Source: Adineta vaga (Eukaryota; Rotifera). From it: a stretch of 64,000 nt of DNA. Positions 1 to 10,937 of the stretch are shown piece after piece. The translations under genes were made by a program, and so were the position numbers. Numbering within the stretch: the first letter of the stretch is position 1; every line of letters begins with the position of its first letter. Below the pieces are notes generated by a model that worked only from the letters and a program-made list of their open reading frames with translations, was not told the origin of the DNA and searched no databases. The stretch spans positions 15,624,001 to 15,688,000 of the forward strand of contig CP075493.1 of the NCBI GenBank assembly GCA_021613535.1. The letters run 5' to 3'.

Positions 1-650
1 TTTTCTTTATAATTATCCATTTGTTGATCGATATCTAAATTCATTTGTCGAATTAATCCTGTATGAATATCAATAATCCAAGTAACATTCCATCGTTTAT
101 TTCCAATTAAACCATTTAAACAGAAACCATTTCGACCTTGAATTGTCGCTTGATTTTGAACATGATTAATATATGTTAATTCATAATTAATTTCAAAAGC
201 ACCGCCAGCCATTACAACAGACCATTTTTGTCCTTCATAAAACTTTAAATCCGGTGTCATTAAACTCTCCGGTGTTGGAAAAAGCATCCATTTATAACCA
301 TTTGGATTATCACGAGATCGAAAATCACCGAATAATGTTTGTTGAATTAAACGATCAAAATATGGTCGTTTTAATAAACGATTTGATTCTGTTTGATTCA
401 TTGGATCTAATTGAACTTTAAGATTAGTTATATGAATCATTGTTTTGTTTATTTCAACAATGTTTTCAATACTATGAATTTCACGTTGATGAATAAGACG
501 ATTTTCGTTTGCAAGATCATAACGAGTTTCAATCGTATGATAAATACTTCGATAATTCAATTGAGGACGAAATTTTAAATCGACTGGCATTTTTGATCCA
601 TGTTGAAGAATTCCAAATAAAAAATAATATTGTAAAGGACCATCTAACAT
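1..650 (-). CDS. Partial unknown protein, 3' part beyond window
   Basis: An open minus-strand frame runs from the window edge to a methionine at 650; the frame stays open to a stop near 724. It encodes about 216 residues without a family I recognise. The composition is that of a real protein: polar, with several aromatic residues, an NGFCLNG segment and two NxT glycosylation-like sites. No transmembrane segment is obvious. A CAG acceptor-like site with a weak pyrimidine tract lies near 676, so the segment could be an internal exon rather than a true start. No function is assigned. It could be a gene fragment; continuity beyond position 1 would decide. Confidence 0.55.
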   Translation of the reverse strand, partial: MLDGPLQYYFLFGILQHGSKMPVDLKFRPQLNYRSIYHTIETRYDLANENRLIHQREIHSIENIVEINKTMIHITNLKVQLDPMNQTESNRLLKRPYFDRLIQQTLFGDFRSRDNPNGYKWMLFPTPESLMTPDLKFYEGQKWSVVMAGGAFEINYELTYINHVQNQATIQGRNGFCLNGLIGNKRWNVTWIIDIHTGLIRQMNLDIDQQMDNYKE

Positions 651-2040
651 AATTTTAGTGAAAAATTCAATATTCTGTTCTGTATGTAATCGTACAAGAA
701 TGGAAGAAAACGTTCGAACACATTAAACAATCACCATGGAATCATTTTTGTCACAGAAGAAAAGAATTCTTAAGAAACATGTGTTACATTGTTTCAAAAT
801 GATTGAGAGAAGAGAAAGTATAATCTCTTTCATCTAATCATATTCGAATGTTTAAGTAAATCTCATAACTATTTGCGTGTCAAACTATATTAATCTTTTA
901 TTTTCATTCATTATTGTCTTATCGAAGTTTATAAGAACGTGATATAATGTCAGTATTTCAAATAGTTACTTATCTCAAAGTTATAGAAACGTTTGTATTC
1001 AAACAAGTTCTTTTCTGTTTAATGTTCAAAGGTAATGTAGTATGTTTGAGTATTGATCATTGTCTAGAACATTCAAAGGATAAATTCTTTGTATTTTACC
1101 ACAGAATACATTCAAACTATAAACTATAAATATGAACGACTAAGCGTGGATTTGAGGAGCTTATTGTTAGTGCTTCTGAACCGGTCAAAATATTTGATTT
1201 ATAAGCGAAAATAATTCTTTGTGAGGAATTGAACGGAACCGAATCTATTGAGTAAGAACTGATTATAATCAAACCTTATGTTACTTATTCGTATGATACA
1301 AGCACTTAAGAATTCCCTATTTCAAAAATATATTATTCTTTGAAATAGTGGTAGCTGGAGATGATTTCAACTATGTGTCATTACCCTCAATACTTGAGTT
1401 AATGTTTTTTTTTAAATATTGTAACGTCAATAAATATTCACAAGAAATAATGAATACAAAACTATATTTAATGATAAGGGGAATATTGTCCGAAGTCATG
1501 ATTTTTTAAAGTATATGAATGTACAGAAAAGTGTCCGTGAATTTACCGAATGAGCGTTACTAGTTATCATAATTCATCAAAATAGATTTAACCAAAAACC
1601 TGAAATAGCTTGTAGAGAAGATGTTATGTTCATACTGAACTTGGCGAAACACATGAGTTTAGAAACACGATTATACTACGAGAAAGAATCCTCGAACGAG
1701 TGTTATTTGTTTAAATGATAATAAACTAATTTTTTTTAGTTTCAAAAGGATCAATGAGAGTAATCATGCGTATGTCATAAACTCAGTTATAAAAGTGCAT
1801 TTTTTATTCAAGTGAGCGAGTTCTTTTTTTCTCAAATGTTGAGATTTATAGAAATGATAAATCTTTTTCTTGTTAGATCGTCATAGAAACTTGAATAATA
1901 TAATAAAAGAAGAAATTGAATTTATTTTTCTGTAGTTGAGTATCTCGTTGTTATATACTTGTTTATTCAATTCTCAGTTTTCATGAAAGATTTTTTCAAT
2001 CGATGAGTTAATATCTTTCAGATATTTATTTGTTAATGAA
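651..2040. other. Gene-poor AT-rich spacer
   Basis: Apart from the possible upstream part of the partial gene (to about 724), I see no convincing coding sequence. A 60-codon open frame at 947-1129 has no recognisable features and is probably chance. The last 200 bases presumably hold the promoter and 5' UTR of the GPCR starting at 2041, but no specific element can be named. Confidence 0.5.
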
Positions 2041-2949
2041 ATGAATTCATCAATTATAACCGGTGAATATTGGTTTATTCCACTTGATATCTTATCAATT
2101 CTATGTATTCTAATCGTTATAATCTTATCGTTAATCTATTTCATAATAATAATATTTGATAAAACTTGTCATACAATTGCAATGATGTTAATTGGTAATT
2201 CATGTTTAATATCATTTTTAAGTGGATGTTGTATATTAAATTTAAATCTATTTACATTACAAAATGATATCAAACAAATTTCATATGAAGATTCATTATG
2301 TGTAGTTCGTGGTTATACAACATATGTTTCATGTTGTGCATTTAATTATTCATTTTTAATTCAATCATTATATCGTTATATAAAAGTACTTTATCCAAAT
2401 TTTATTTTTTATCAAACATTAAAATGTCAATTGTTAATGATTTGTTTGATTTGGATATTTAGTTTTACATTTCCATTAATATTTATATTTCGAAATGAAA
2501 TTATATACAATGAAGATAATCAGATATGTCAAATACCATTTCAATTCTCATTTTCAATTCTTTATCTTGTTCATTGTGCTTATTTAATACCTGTTTTAAG
2601 TATTATGTTTATTTATTTAAAATTAATTCGATTTGTTAAACAAATAAGTCAACGTGTTAAAACTGGTAATATATTAATACGTGCTCGACGAGAATTAAAA
2701 ATGGTTCAACATACAGTTATTATAATAACAATATTAATTATTCTTTGTTTGCCATATGCGGCTTTTATTTTTATGTCGTTTTTTACTCCTCCACCGAAAT
2801 ATCATTTTCGAATTTCTTATATTTTTGCAGAAATTTCATTAGTTTGTGTTATGATTACATTATTTTATTTTACTGAACCAATTAAAAATTCTCTTTTGAA
2901 AAAAATTCGAAAACGACCAAGAACTATGGAAGTATTACCTAGGGTATAA
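2041..2949 (+). CDS. Rhodopsin-like 7TM receptor (bdelloid-type GPCR)
   Basis: A single-exon 302-residue protein with seven hydrophobic segments at roughly 14-38, 48-72, 87-108, 127-149, 170-196, 222-246 and 257-279. After TM3 the DRY box is replaced by SLYRYIKVLYP, a common variant in expanded invertebrate families. A cysteine before TM3 (SLCVVRG) and one in the second extracellular loop (QICQIP) could form the usual disulfide. A basic third intracellular loop (RARRELK) and a basic tail (KKIRKRPR) fit G-protein coupling. The length is near the minimum for class A receptors. The ligand is unknown. Degenerate pieces of a paralogue lie near 52.06-52.66 kb. Confidence 0.85.
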   Translation: MNSSIITGEYWFIPLDILSILCILIVIILSLIYFIIIIFDKTCHTIAMMLIGNSCLISFLSGCCILNLNLFTLQNDIKQISYEDSLCVVRGYTTYVSCCAFNYSFLIQSLYRYIKVLYPNFIFYQTLKCQLLMICLIWIFSFTFPLIFIFRNEIIYNEDNQICQIPFQFSFSILYLVHCAYLIPVLSIMFIYLKLIRFVKQISQRVKTGNILIRARRELKMVQHTVIIITILIILCLPYAAFIFMSFFTPPPKYHFRISYIFAEISLVCVMITLFYFTEPIKNSLLKKIRKRPRTMEVLPRV

Positions 2950-3348
2950 TGACATATATAGGAAATTATTTCAATCGAAAAGGATTTTGTGATTATCAAG
3001 AAACAATGCAAATGTTAACAATTCTCATCGAATTAGTTTAGTTGAGAAAAATCAACGAGAATTCGTCAAAATTAACAAGTTACGCGTCGATCCTTTGGAC
3101 CTCGCTCGATTCAATCCTGAAAAATGACAACATTAGACCACTAATCACACGATTTAGTGAGATTAAGCAATTGAAGAAAGTTATTATACGAACACTACTC
3201 ACGTCAGATCGTATTCGTATACTTTGTTTTCGGTAAATAAATATCGTTCTCTATTGTTATAACAAATGTTTCAATAGTTTTCTTTTACAGACATCAGTGA
3301 GAAAGCCATGTCACGAGGCTTTGCGCAAGTTGATCGATCATCTTTATA
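2950..3348. other. Intergenic, no feature seen
   Basis: A short open frame at 3042-3236 lacks family features. Nothing else is supported between the GPCR and the carbonic-anhydrase pseudogene. Confidence 0.4.
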
Positions 3349-4050
3349 TTAGGTGGTCCATGAAGTTGAAGGGAAGCTTCGTCGAACAATACGACCATTG
3401 AGAGGCTGCGTCTCACGATAGTTGCTTGCGACGAAATTTGTACGAAAACGATTGAATGAAGTATCGCGTAATTCTATGGCACTTGAGACAAGCAACCAAA
3501 TGATGCGTTCGGTGCAAGGTGACGTTGTCAAACCTCCAAAATAGTGAACAAATCGGTCTTTCTTTCCTATCATAAACGATGACAATCCGCCTTGAATTGC
3601 TATATAAGTATTGTTCATAAAGTTTTGTAGAAGGAATTCTCAACTATTCGTTTTATCATCCTTTTCTTCTGATTGAGAATCAGCAAAAGTAAAGAAATAA
3701 GCAAAAACGGCTGTCTCATTTGTATTCAAGTTTCTGTGAATATGTTCGGATTGTGGCCAATGAAGATGAACACTCTCAAATGTAAATGTGCCTGATAAAC
3801 AACCACCAGTAACCACTAAAGTTCTCGGTGCAACAAGGATTGGCGTCATTGAAATTGTTTGACCTTGTTGATTTGATATTTAAAATACCGTTGGTTGCCG
3901 ATAGTCGCGAGAAAAAACAAACGAAGGATATGTGGTATAGGTGGTCTGAGACAGATTGACAAAGATAGGTGATTGAGATTTTCCATTTTGACATATTGTA
4001 CTCTCTTCATACGGTAATATGAATGCCTGTAAATTAGAAACTCTAATCAA
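3349..4050 (-). pseudogene. Alpha-carbonic-anhydrase-related pseudogene
   Basis: Reading the minus strand, pieces of an alpha-carbonic anhydrase occur in order. First is a GKSQSPI block (the family's G-x-QSPI) near 3965. Next is GGCLSGTFTFESVHLHW with two of the three zinc histidines near 3785-3810. The C-terminal half has FGGLTTSPCTE followed by NYRETQPLNGR near 3415-3545. The gene is broken: an in-frame stop lies between the first two blocks, another stop follows the zinc-site block, and roughly 40-50 residues are missing before the C-terminal block. The third zinc histidine position reads VFAYFF, so even the parent may have been a catalytically dead CA-related protein. An intron explanation is unlikely because the interruption is only about 25 nt. 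Confidence 0.75.
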
Positions 4051-5097
4051 CTGCGTTCCAGTGCATGCAAAGAAAAAGTATTAGAAGCCAACAACTAGAC
4101 TAACACATTGCTCTTCTCTCTCACTGCACCACGAACCGCCCATGTAAAGAAAAGTAATAATAGAGATAGCTACTACTCTATATTCAAAATGAAAGCAAAT
4201 GTGAAATCACCCTACTTATTTTATGTCAAAATTTATGCCACCTGATGATAGACGCTTTAGCAAGGTCAAAAATATAGTCGTGGTAGCTATATCTTTATAC
4301 ACACCCACACCCCTTAAAAAAAACGATTTTCGCAGAGAGTCCTTAGAGACTGGATTACCATTTTTAGCAGTAGTTTCCATTTTTGCTAGCCTAGAATCCC
4401 ACAAGGACTGATCCTGATCTAACAAAATTTCTTGGCGCTGCCTCTAGTTTCTCTCTGCATGTAAAAAAATTGCTGTAGGTATGTGTGTAATATCTGAAAT
4501 TCATTCGTTTTAGTTTAAAAAACGTCGGGAATCCGCACAGATCTCAATCATGTCTAAATAAGAGCAAAAAACATCTGTCGCATGTTTGCATTGTTGACGA
4601 CTTACTTTATGTGTGCTTCCGCTTTGTGAAAAAAGTGATATCGCGAAAATCTCATTTTTCTCTACACCTTCGCATTCTTTCATTTTCTGTGGGAAGCGAT
4701 GACGCGCGAGCTTTCTTCCTGCGTCACACAGCATCACTCTAGTAGAACGACTACATGGATATAAATGATTTATTTGAGTCTCCCTATGAAACTATGACTT
4801 TCTCTACTTCGCATAGAACTATGATTATTTTCGATTTGATACAAATGTCTGATAAGATAAAAGCTTGTGAAAAAAATATCGGCGAGAAGGCGTTTTTCTT
4901 GCCAAATATATGCTGTATGAATCAGCTAGAGAATCAAATAAATTCTCAAACTCATGCATTTACAAGTTAACATTTCTATTTTCCTATCTTGAGCGGAAAC
5001 AGCAATGTATGACATTTGCTCCTGATAAAGCTCTGTAACAGCACTTTAAAAAAGTAGCACTGAACTTGCGATCTTCTTCATTCTCGTTGAAGAAACA
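4051..5097. other. Intergenic with a short telomere-like tract
   Basis: Contains a short C-rich telomere-like run (ACACACCCACACCCC) at about 4297-4315 followed by an A-run. Short open frames here (4510-4737 minus, 4755-4970 plus) show no family features. The last part is the likely 5' region of the first two-TM paralogue. Confidence 0.5.
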
Positions 5098-6420
5098 ATG
5101 ATACAAGCCGCTGTTGTTATCGCTCGGCAAAGTAAGAAATATCTTGCTGAATTGAATTTGTTTGTCGATCAGGCCTGTCAATCAGACCCATATCATTTGC
5201 GCACGATGATCATTTCTACTCGTGCATATATTCTTCTTCTGGCAGCATCTGTCATCATTCTTGTCGTATTCACGTCGCTGGGCACTCAATCTCAAACAAT
5301 TAACAAGCGACACCCATCTCAAGCTGACTATGAAATATTACTCGACACATATCGGAACTCACTATCATGTCCATGCCGTCACGTCACTATTCCATATGGC
5401 AACTTTACTTCGACGACTGTCGACTACCACCCTGTGTGTTCGAGTATGTTCGTTTCTGATGACTGGATCAAGTATCTTTTCAGTCCTAACATTGGAAGTT
5501 TATATCAAGGTGATTTTCGTGCATCGGCTAGTAGTTATTTTCAACTACTTGCCGCGTTCTGTTTACACGCTAATAGATCAATACACGATACACTCACCGA
5601 TTTTCATCAGGAAACTCTTCTCACTCCCAATGTTCTTCTACAGGACTCATTCAACACTACAGTTCAAGCAAGGAGTGAATTCCTGAAATTATCAATAGCC
5701 AACAGTGTTAGTCAACTGCTTCAGCTCATTGGGAGCATGACCAATGCTAATGAATTGCAGACGGCAATACAAACGTCCAAAATACTCTTAAAAAAAGGCA
5801 CTGTTGCAAGCCTTGAACATGTATGGTTTCGTTCTGTCGAGCCACCGAATTGCTTTTGTGGGGCTTTGACTTCCTGCTCTAGGACATCTGCTTTCTTTAA
5901 TGTTGGTGATCATGAAATCAAGCAAGTAATTTTACATTTACTGGAAGACAACCGTAGAGGAAATGCGACTGGATTTTTTATAGGATGCACCGTAGTCCAG
6001 TCCCTACTCCTGTCAACACTCGAGTGTTTATTCGACTGGTCATGTCTCAGGAATATACGTACATACAGTTCATCCGGCAACATCTCCGACATCTATCCTC
6101 TTAACATAAGACAAACCCGCTTTACTTTGAACACGTCCATTGAAACAATTATCCACAAACTATTCATCGAAAAGTGGTCGACAGAACAGTCGTTCTCAGC
6201 GTATTTTGAACAATGTGCTCCTCTTCTGTGTACATACACATTTGTAGCACACAATAGTGCCCTGTATGCGATGACCAAATTGTTGGGTATCTATGGTGGG
6301 CTGACTGCCGCTCTTCGTCTGTTCGTTCCATATATTATCAGTTTGTGGCGCAAAAGAAAGATCAATTTGGGTGAGTACCGGTATCGGAAGAGTCCTCTCC
6401 GAGTCCTTCGGAAACTTTAG
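5098..6420 (+). CDS. Two-TM Cys-rich ectodomain protein, paralogue 1
   Basis: A 440-residue protein with a short N-terminal tail, a hydrophobic segment at about 41-62, a large ectodomain of about 320 residues and a second hydrophobic segment near 393-418, followed by a basic tail (SLWRKRK). This predicts both ends in the cytosol and the middle outside, as in P2X or DEG/ENaC subunits. The ectodomain has paired cysteines shared with the next two genes: SCPC near residue 91, HPVC near 114, CFCGAL..C, a C..TLECLF..C block and CAPLLCTYTF just before TM2. TM2 carries a conserved LLGIYGGLTAALR motif with two glycines that could line a pore. I do not recognise a named family; the channel-like topology is inference. 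Confidence 0.8.
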   Translation: MIQAAVVIARQSKKYLAELNLFVDQACQSDPYHLRTMIISTRAYILLLAASVIILVVFTSLGTQSQTINKRHPSQADYEILLDTYRNSLSCPCRHVTIPYGNFTSTTVDYHPVCSSMFVSDDWIKYLFSPNIGSLYQGDFRASASSYFQLLAAFCLHANRSIHDTLTDFHQETLLTPNVLLQDSFNTTVQARSEFLKLSIANSVSQLLQLIGSMTNANELQTAIQTSKILLKKGTVASLEHVWFRSVEPPNCFCGALTSCSRTSAFFNVGDHEIKQVILHLLEDNRRGNATGFFIGCTVVQSLLLSTLECLFDWSCLRNIRTYSSSGNISDIYPLNIRQTRFTLNTSIETIIHKLFIEKWSTEQSFSAYFEQCAPLLCTYTFVAHNSALYAMTKLLGIYGGLTAALRLFVPYIISLWRKRKINLGEYRYRKSPLRVLRKL

Positions 6421-6863
6421 AACTCCTTCGAACACACGCAATTACGCTTGACTTTCCATTTATGAGGCTCTTTGATTCATTCCTGCGCCAGAGAATTTCA
6501 ACTTCGTAGCTTCTGATTTGGATTAATTATCTTGACTATTTTTTATCTTGAGACTGAGAGTGTGAGGTTGTGGGATCAAGGGACTCATGGAATCCAATAA
6601 ATCACTCTTAAGACAGAATGCTAAAAAAGTAAACTGGGTATGTGCCACTTCTGGACTTGTAGGAATGCCGTTTTTTTCTAATTCTGAAAGGGATAATCTT
6701 CACAGCGTTCAATATTTACATATTTGTATACATTTTTATTGGTTGACACTAACTAGCTAATCAGTAATGAATTTAGACACGGAAGACGAATTCGTACTCT
6801 TAAATTATTATTCTCTATGCAGAATTGACTGAAGCGAGAGACAATACATAACTATGCTGTTTT
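6421..6863. other. Spacer between paralogues 1 and 2
   Basis: No gene seen. A TTTTTAG acceptor-like site lies just upstream of the second paralogue's probable initiator, so a short 5' exon may sit in this spacer. Confidence 0.4.
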
Positions 6864-8207
6864 GTGTTTTTAGTCGGTTCTAAAATGCAATGTCTTCGAA
6901 GAGCATGGCAATCGATACGAATCAAGGTGATCGGATTGAATATATTCAAGTCTGCGACAATGCGCACAGATCCCTTCGAACTTACTACCTTAAGGATCTC
7001 GACTTGGATTTTTCTCGTTCTGTTGTGCTTATCGACCATTGTTATTGTTCTTTATACTGGGTTAAGTGTTCGAATCCAAAATGTCGCCGTTAAAAATCTT
7101 TCAGAAGCCGTTGTGGCAGACTTACTGGAAAAGCATTCAAGTTCCGTTGAATGTCCATGTACTCGAATCGATATTCGACATGAACGATTCATATCACTAT
7201 CTCCTCGGTTTCATCCAGTATGTAGGAGCACGTTCATATCCGATGAGTGGATAGACGCTCTATTTGATAGACAGATTGGCTCCTCGACCATAAACATTGC
7301 TACAGATTTCTTCAGAACCGGATATAAATATTTCGCCATTCTATCTTCTATCTGCGCACACGTGAATACGACCGTGTCGAATGCATCTTTGATTTTCAGT
7401 CAATCATCGTTAATCAGTAATAAAATCTTATCCTCTGCCGAATTGATGGCTCGTGCAAAGCAGATACTCGAGCAATTCGAATCGAACACAGTGGCCGAGT
7501 TCAAACGTAATCTTGCACTGATTCGGTTTCAAACAATGACGATGTATACATCGGGATACACTGATGTCTCTTGGAACATTTCTCTTTCGTTTACCGTTGA
7601 CGGGCCATTAATCTATTTTCAATCAGTACCAGTCCATAAAGGCAGCTGCTCGTGTGCACTAAGCGACGAATGCAGAGAGCAAGTGGTTCTGTATAATTAT
7701 ACTGATACTGATTACCATGAACAATTCAGTGTGCTATTCAATATTCCTAACATGTTTGCGAGTTGTTCTCACATTCAATCAGTTTTCAAATCGTCACTTG
7801 AATGCTTTTTCAATAAAACATGTTTTGATTATGTGAAAAAAAGAATAGATAAAGTTAAACCTATAGTAGTAGGTGTGCACAAGCCGGTGAACGTATCCGT
7901 ATTGCAGACGAATTGGACACGGTATCATCCTAGCACGCCTATGGAAGAAATTATCAACAAAATGATGATCGAGACATGGGGTGAGGTGATCGATTACAGT
8001 CAATATTATAAGCAATGTGCACCCGAACTATGTTCTTACTTTTTGACATCGCGCAACGATGGACTGTATGTATTCACCACAATGATTGGCTTGTTCGGCG
8101 GACTCTCAGTTGCCTTCAGAATTATCGTTCCACTTATCGTTGGCTGGATACGAAATAGGATGTATCCTAGGATCGAAAGAGATAATATAATAAGTAAGTC
8201 ATTGTGA
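6864..8207 (+). CDS. Two-TM Cys-rich ectodomain protein, paralogue 2
   Basis: Paralogue of the preceding gene in the same orientation, 447 residues if read from 6864. A GTGTTTTTAG acceptor-like site lies just downstream of that ATG, so the true N-terminus may come from a short upstream exon, or start at the methionine of MQCLRRAW near 6885. TM1 (TWIFLVLLCLSTIVIVLYT) lies near residue 48-67 and TM2 (LYVFTTMIGLFGGLSVAFR) near 400-425. The shared framework is present: ECPC, HPVCRSTF, CSCAL..C, SSLECFF..C and QCAPELCSYF. Sequence outside the cysteine framework has diverged strongly from paralogue 1. Function unknown; membrane receptor or channel-like by topology. Confidence 0.78.
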   Translation: MFLVGSKMQCLRRAWQSIRIKVIGLNIFKSATMRTDPFELTTLRISTWIFLVLLCLSTIVIVLYTGLSVRIQNVAVKNLSEAVVADLLEKHSSSVECPCTRIDIRHERFISLSPRFHPVCRSTFISDEWIDALFDRQIGSSTINIATDFFRTGYKYFAILSSICAHVNTTVSNASLIFSQSSLISNKILSSAELMARAKQILEQFESNTVAEFKRNLALIRFQTMTMYTSGYTDVSWNISLSFTVDGPLIYFQSVPVHKGSCSCALSDECREQVVLYNYTDTDYHEQFSVLFNIPNMFASCSHIQSVFKSSLECFFNKTCFDYVKKRIDKVKPIVVGVHKPVNVSVLQTNWTRYHPSTPMEEIINKMMIETWGEVIDYSQYYKQCAPELCSYFLTSRNDGLYVFTTMIGLFGGLSVAFRIIVPLIVGWIRNRMYPRIERDNIISKSL

Positions 8208-8878
8208 AAAAAAGGAAGCTACCCAGGAAGCAACTTCTATATGTAATCACTCGATTTCTGAGCAAGTTCAAGTCACGAAAATCGCCGCGATTTTGCTGAT
8301 TTCTGAAAAAGTAGTGAGCCCTAAGTGAAGTTCTTGGTGCGAGTACTTGCTACACGTAATGAAGCAAGTAGATGTTTGTCAATAAAGTATGAAAGAGTGT
8401 ATCATTCGTTATTCTCCTATGCAGTATAGTATTTATCTCACATAACATTTTCGTAATCGAAGCAATCGATGTGATTTCAATAGCTTCCTGTTCGAGTGAT
8501 ACTGGTAGCCATATGATGTCCAAAACAGCTCATAATACAACAGTTTCATTGTAGAATAATTGCATTTATCAGTTCACAGTAAAAGCCGACTATTTCGGCT
8601 GTAAAACTAGTCGCTCTGAAGTCAGAAATAGATCGTTCGATTTTTGCCTATACTTTGTAATAGGTGAAAATTGAAGTCAATGCTCATAGAAGGACAACAT
8701 TAGACTATTAAAATTTTTATCCTTTTCTAACGTGCTTTCTGGCTGAAATAAATAAGATTATGAATTAGAAATATGTTCGCAGAAAAACTTTCTCAAAGAG
8801 TGTATCGGTATGTCAAGAAAGAGATCGCTTGTCAATACTATGTAGAAAATATATTAGGTTGACTGGTTTTTAATTTTA
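8208..8878. other. Spacer between paralogues 2 and 3
   Basis: No coding sequence supported. The end of the spacer (TTTTTAATTTTAG) looks like a 3' splice site for the third paralogue, so a 5' exon may lie here; I could not find one with matching phase. Confidence 0.4.
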
Positions 8879-10198
8879 GATCCTCCTACAGTGTGTGAAC
8901 GTGTTCATCGTCTCTGGCTCTTTATCAAGACGAAAATGGTCGAACTGAACTTGTTTGAAAGCGAAGCATCATGGAATGATGACCATCGTCGTCATTATGA
9001 GATTATTTCCACTCGACTATATCTTCTTCTGCTGACATTTGCCGTCATTATTGTCATTGTTTATACTACAGCGAGCGTTCAAAATCAAGTGATCGCAGTG
9101 GAATCTCCATCTCAAGCAACTTTCGAACGACTTGCATCTAATCCACAATACTCGACTACACTCGACTGTCCGTGTGAGAACATTTCCATTCCATATAGTT
9201 CGTTCACGTCGATCTCTTATTCCTACCATCCACTTTGTACAAGTGACTTTGTTGCTGAGAATTCTCGGTGGATCGATCTTGTGTATCACAGTCCGAGCAC
9301 GGTCACATATTCATTTGACGACTATCGTCTTTTTGTCACATCTCATTTTCGACTGCTTGCCTATTTGTGCACTCTAACCAACGATACACTCACCGATGCC
9401 TTGTCTATTTTCCAGTCAAATACACTGGTCAATAAACGAGCACAGTCTCGTGAAGCTGTTGAAACACAGCTAAATGCTACTATCAATCAGTTTCGATCAT
9501 CGACACCACAAAAATTTGTACGTATGCTCGACTTTATACAGGAGATGGCTCAAGGCAATAGACTAGTCTCGTCGATTTACTCCAATTGGCATGTACTACC
9601 GCTAGAGTTTTCCAGGACATTTGCGTTTTTCGGACCCCGATCGTATGGTACCAACAGCTGTTCATGCGGCACAAGTTCAACGTGCACGTCTTCGGCAGCC
9701 ATTGATCGACAGATTGTACCTGGTTTTCTTGTGGGATGTCATCCGCTCGAATCTCTTCTTCAATCAACTCTCGAATGTCTTTATAATGAGACATGCATCA
9801 ACAGATTAATAAACACGAATAAATCTTCGAATAGAACGATTCGTCCTCTGAATTCTAAGCTTTCTTCTCCTAACGTCACTGTTCAATCTCTTGTCAATGT
9901 ACTTATGGTTGCTAAATGGAAATCAGATATCACCTATGAGCCTTACTATTCGACATGTGCACCTCTTTCATGTACTTATGTAGTCAATCAGCAAACCAAT
10001 CTAATATATATAATCACTAGTGTTATTGGTCTCTATGGTGGATTGAGTGTCGTGCTACAACTTATCGCTCCTGTCCTGGTCAAAATAGCCCGATATTTGA
10101 TCATGTGTCGCCGACAGCGAATCGCGCCAGTGGTAATCGGTATTTCTGATCATGAACGAATCAACGCGAAGAACACTGCAGAAATAAGAGACGAATAA
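8879..10198 (+). CDS. Two-TM Cys-rich ectodomain protein, paralogue 3
   Basis: Third tandem copy. The frame opens at a TTTTAG acceptor near 8879 with no ATG until 8936 (MVELNLF), so either a small upstream exon supplies the start or translation begins at 8936. TM1 (LYLLLLTFAVIIVIVYT) and TM2 (IYIITSVIGLYGGLSVVLQL) match the other two copies. The ectodomain keeps DCPC, HPLCTSDF, CSCGTSSTC, STLECLYNETC and TCAPLSCTYV. Several N-x-S/T sites suggest glycosylation. A conserved segment before TM1 (ELNLFES, ELNLFVD, GLNIFKS in the three copies) is the best N-terminal signature of the group. Function unknown. Confidence 0.78.
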   Translation, partial: DPPTVCERVHRLWLFIKTKMVELNLFESEASWNDDHRRHYEIISTRLYLLLLTFAVIIVIVYTTASVQNQVIAVESPSQATFERLASNPQYSTTLDCPCENISIPYSSFTSISYSYHPLCTSDFVAENSRWIDLVYHSPSTVTYSFDDYRLFVTSHFRLLAYLCTLTNDTLTDALSIFQSNTLVNKRAQSREAVETQLNATINQFRSSTPQKFVRMLDFIQEMAQGNRLVSSIYSNWHVLPLEFSRTFAFFGPRSYGTNSCSCGTSSTCTSSAAIDRQIVPGFLVGCHPLESLLQSTLECLYNETCINRLINTNKSSNRTIRPLNSKLSSPNVTVQSLVNVLMVAKWKSDITYEPYYSTCAPLSCTYVVNQQTNLIYIITSVIGLYGGLSVVLQLIAPVLVKIARYLIMCRRQRIAPVVIGISDHERINAKNTAEIRDE

Positions 10199-10937
10199 TT
10201 GATCGATTCACTCGTTATTGTCAACGCTTTCTTGTTTGTCTAAATGTTCCTACTGTTGCTTCTTGTTTATTTGAAAACGATTTTTTGTCAACCGTGAAGA
10301 CTACTTGTACAGTTCGGAGGAAAAGTAGGTATCTCCAAGGGAGAGCAGGGTTGTAACCGGTCCGGTTCGATCGGTTGAGAAACTTTTCAGATCGCTAAAA
10401 ATCGGCCGATATGTTAGATCATTGACTGTTTATAAAACGAGAAACTTCCAAAACATCCATCTGAATATTCTTTACTCACTTTTTTAAATTAATATTCAAG
10501 GGTGGACGTGAGTGTCTATCTATTTTCTGGCATCCACACCCTCACCCACACCCTCAAGATAAAATATATCCAAATAATGTTGGTATTGATTTCATAATTG
10601 AACAAAGAAGAATAAATATAATAATAGCTTCAAATGGTCCTATAACCAAAGATAATGTATAATTTCAAATTTTTCATATCATTAGCTATTAAATTAATCA
10701 TTTGTCTTGTATTTATTTGTTGAGATAATGTAGATTTGTCAGATCGGTTTACAATAACGTCATCATTATCAATCTGTGGATAAGACAGATGGTTTATGAT
10801 CTTAGATGAAGAAAGTATAGTATTTATTTGACATCTGATAGATGAGAATTTTATATAAGTTCGGAAACAGACAATTTATTATTTAGATAAATACAATACG
10901 AGATTACAACATGCAGCTGTTAGTCAGATATAAATAA
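10199..10937. other. Intergenic with telomere-like C-rich tract
   Basis: Around 10530-10558 there is an interstitial telomere-like run with repeated CACCCTCA and CCCACACCC units. The rest is AT-rich; no gene seen. Confidence 0.55.
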
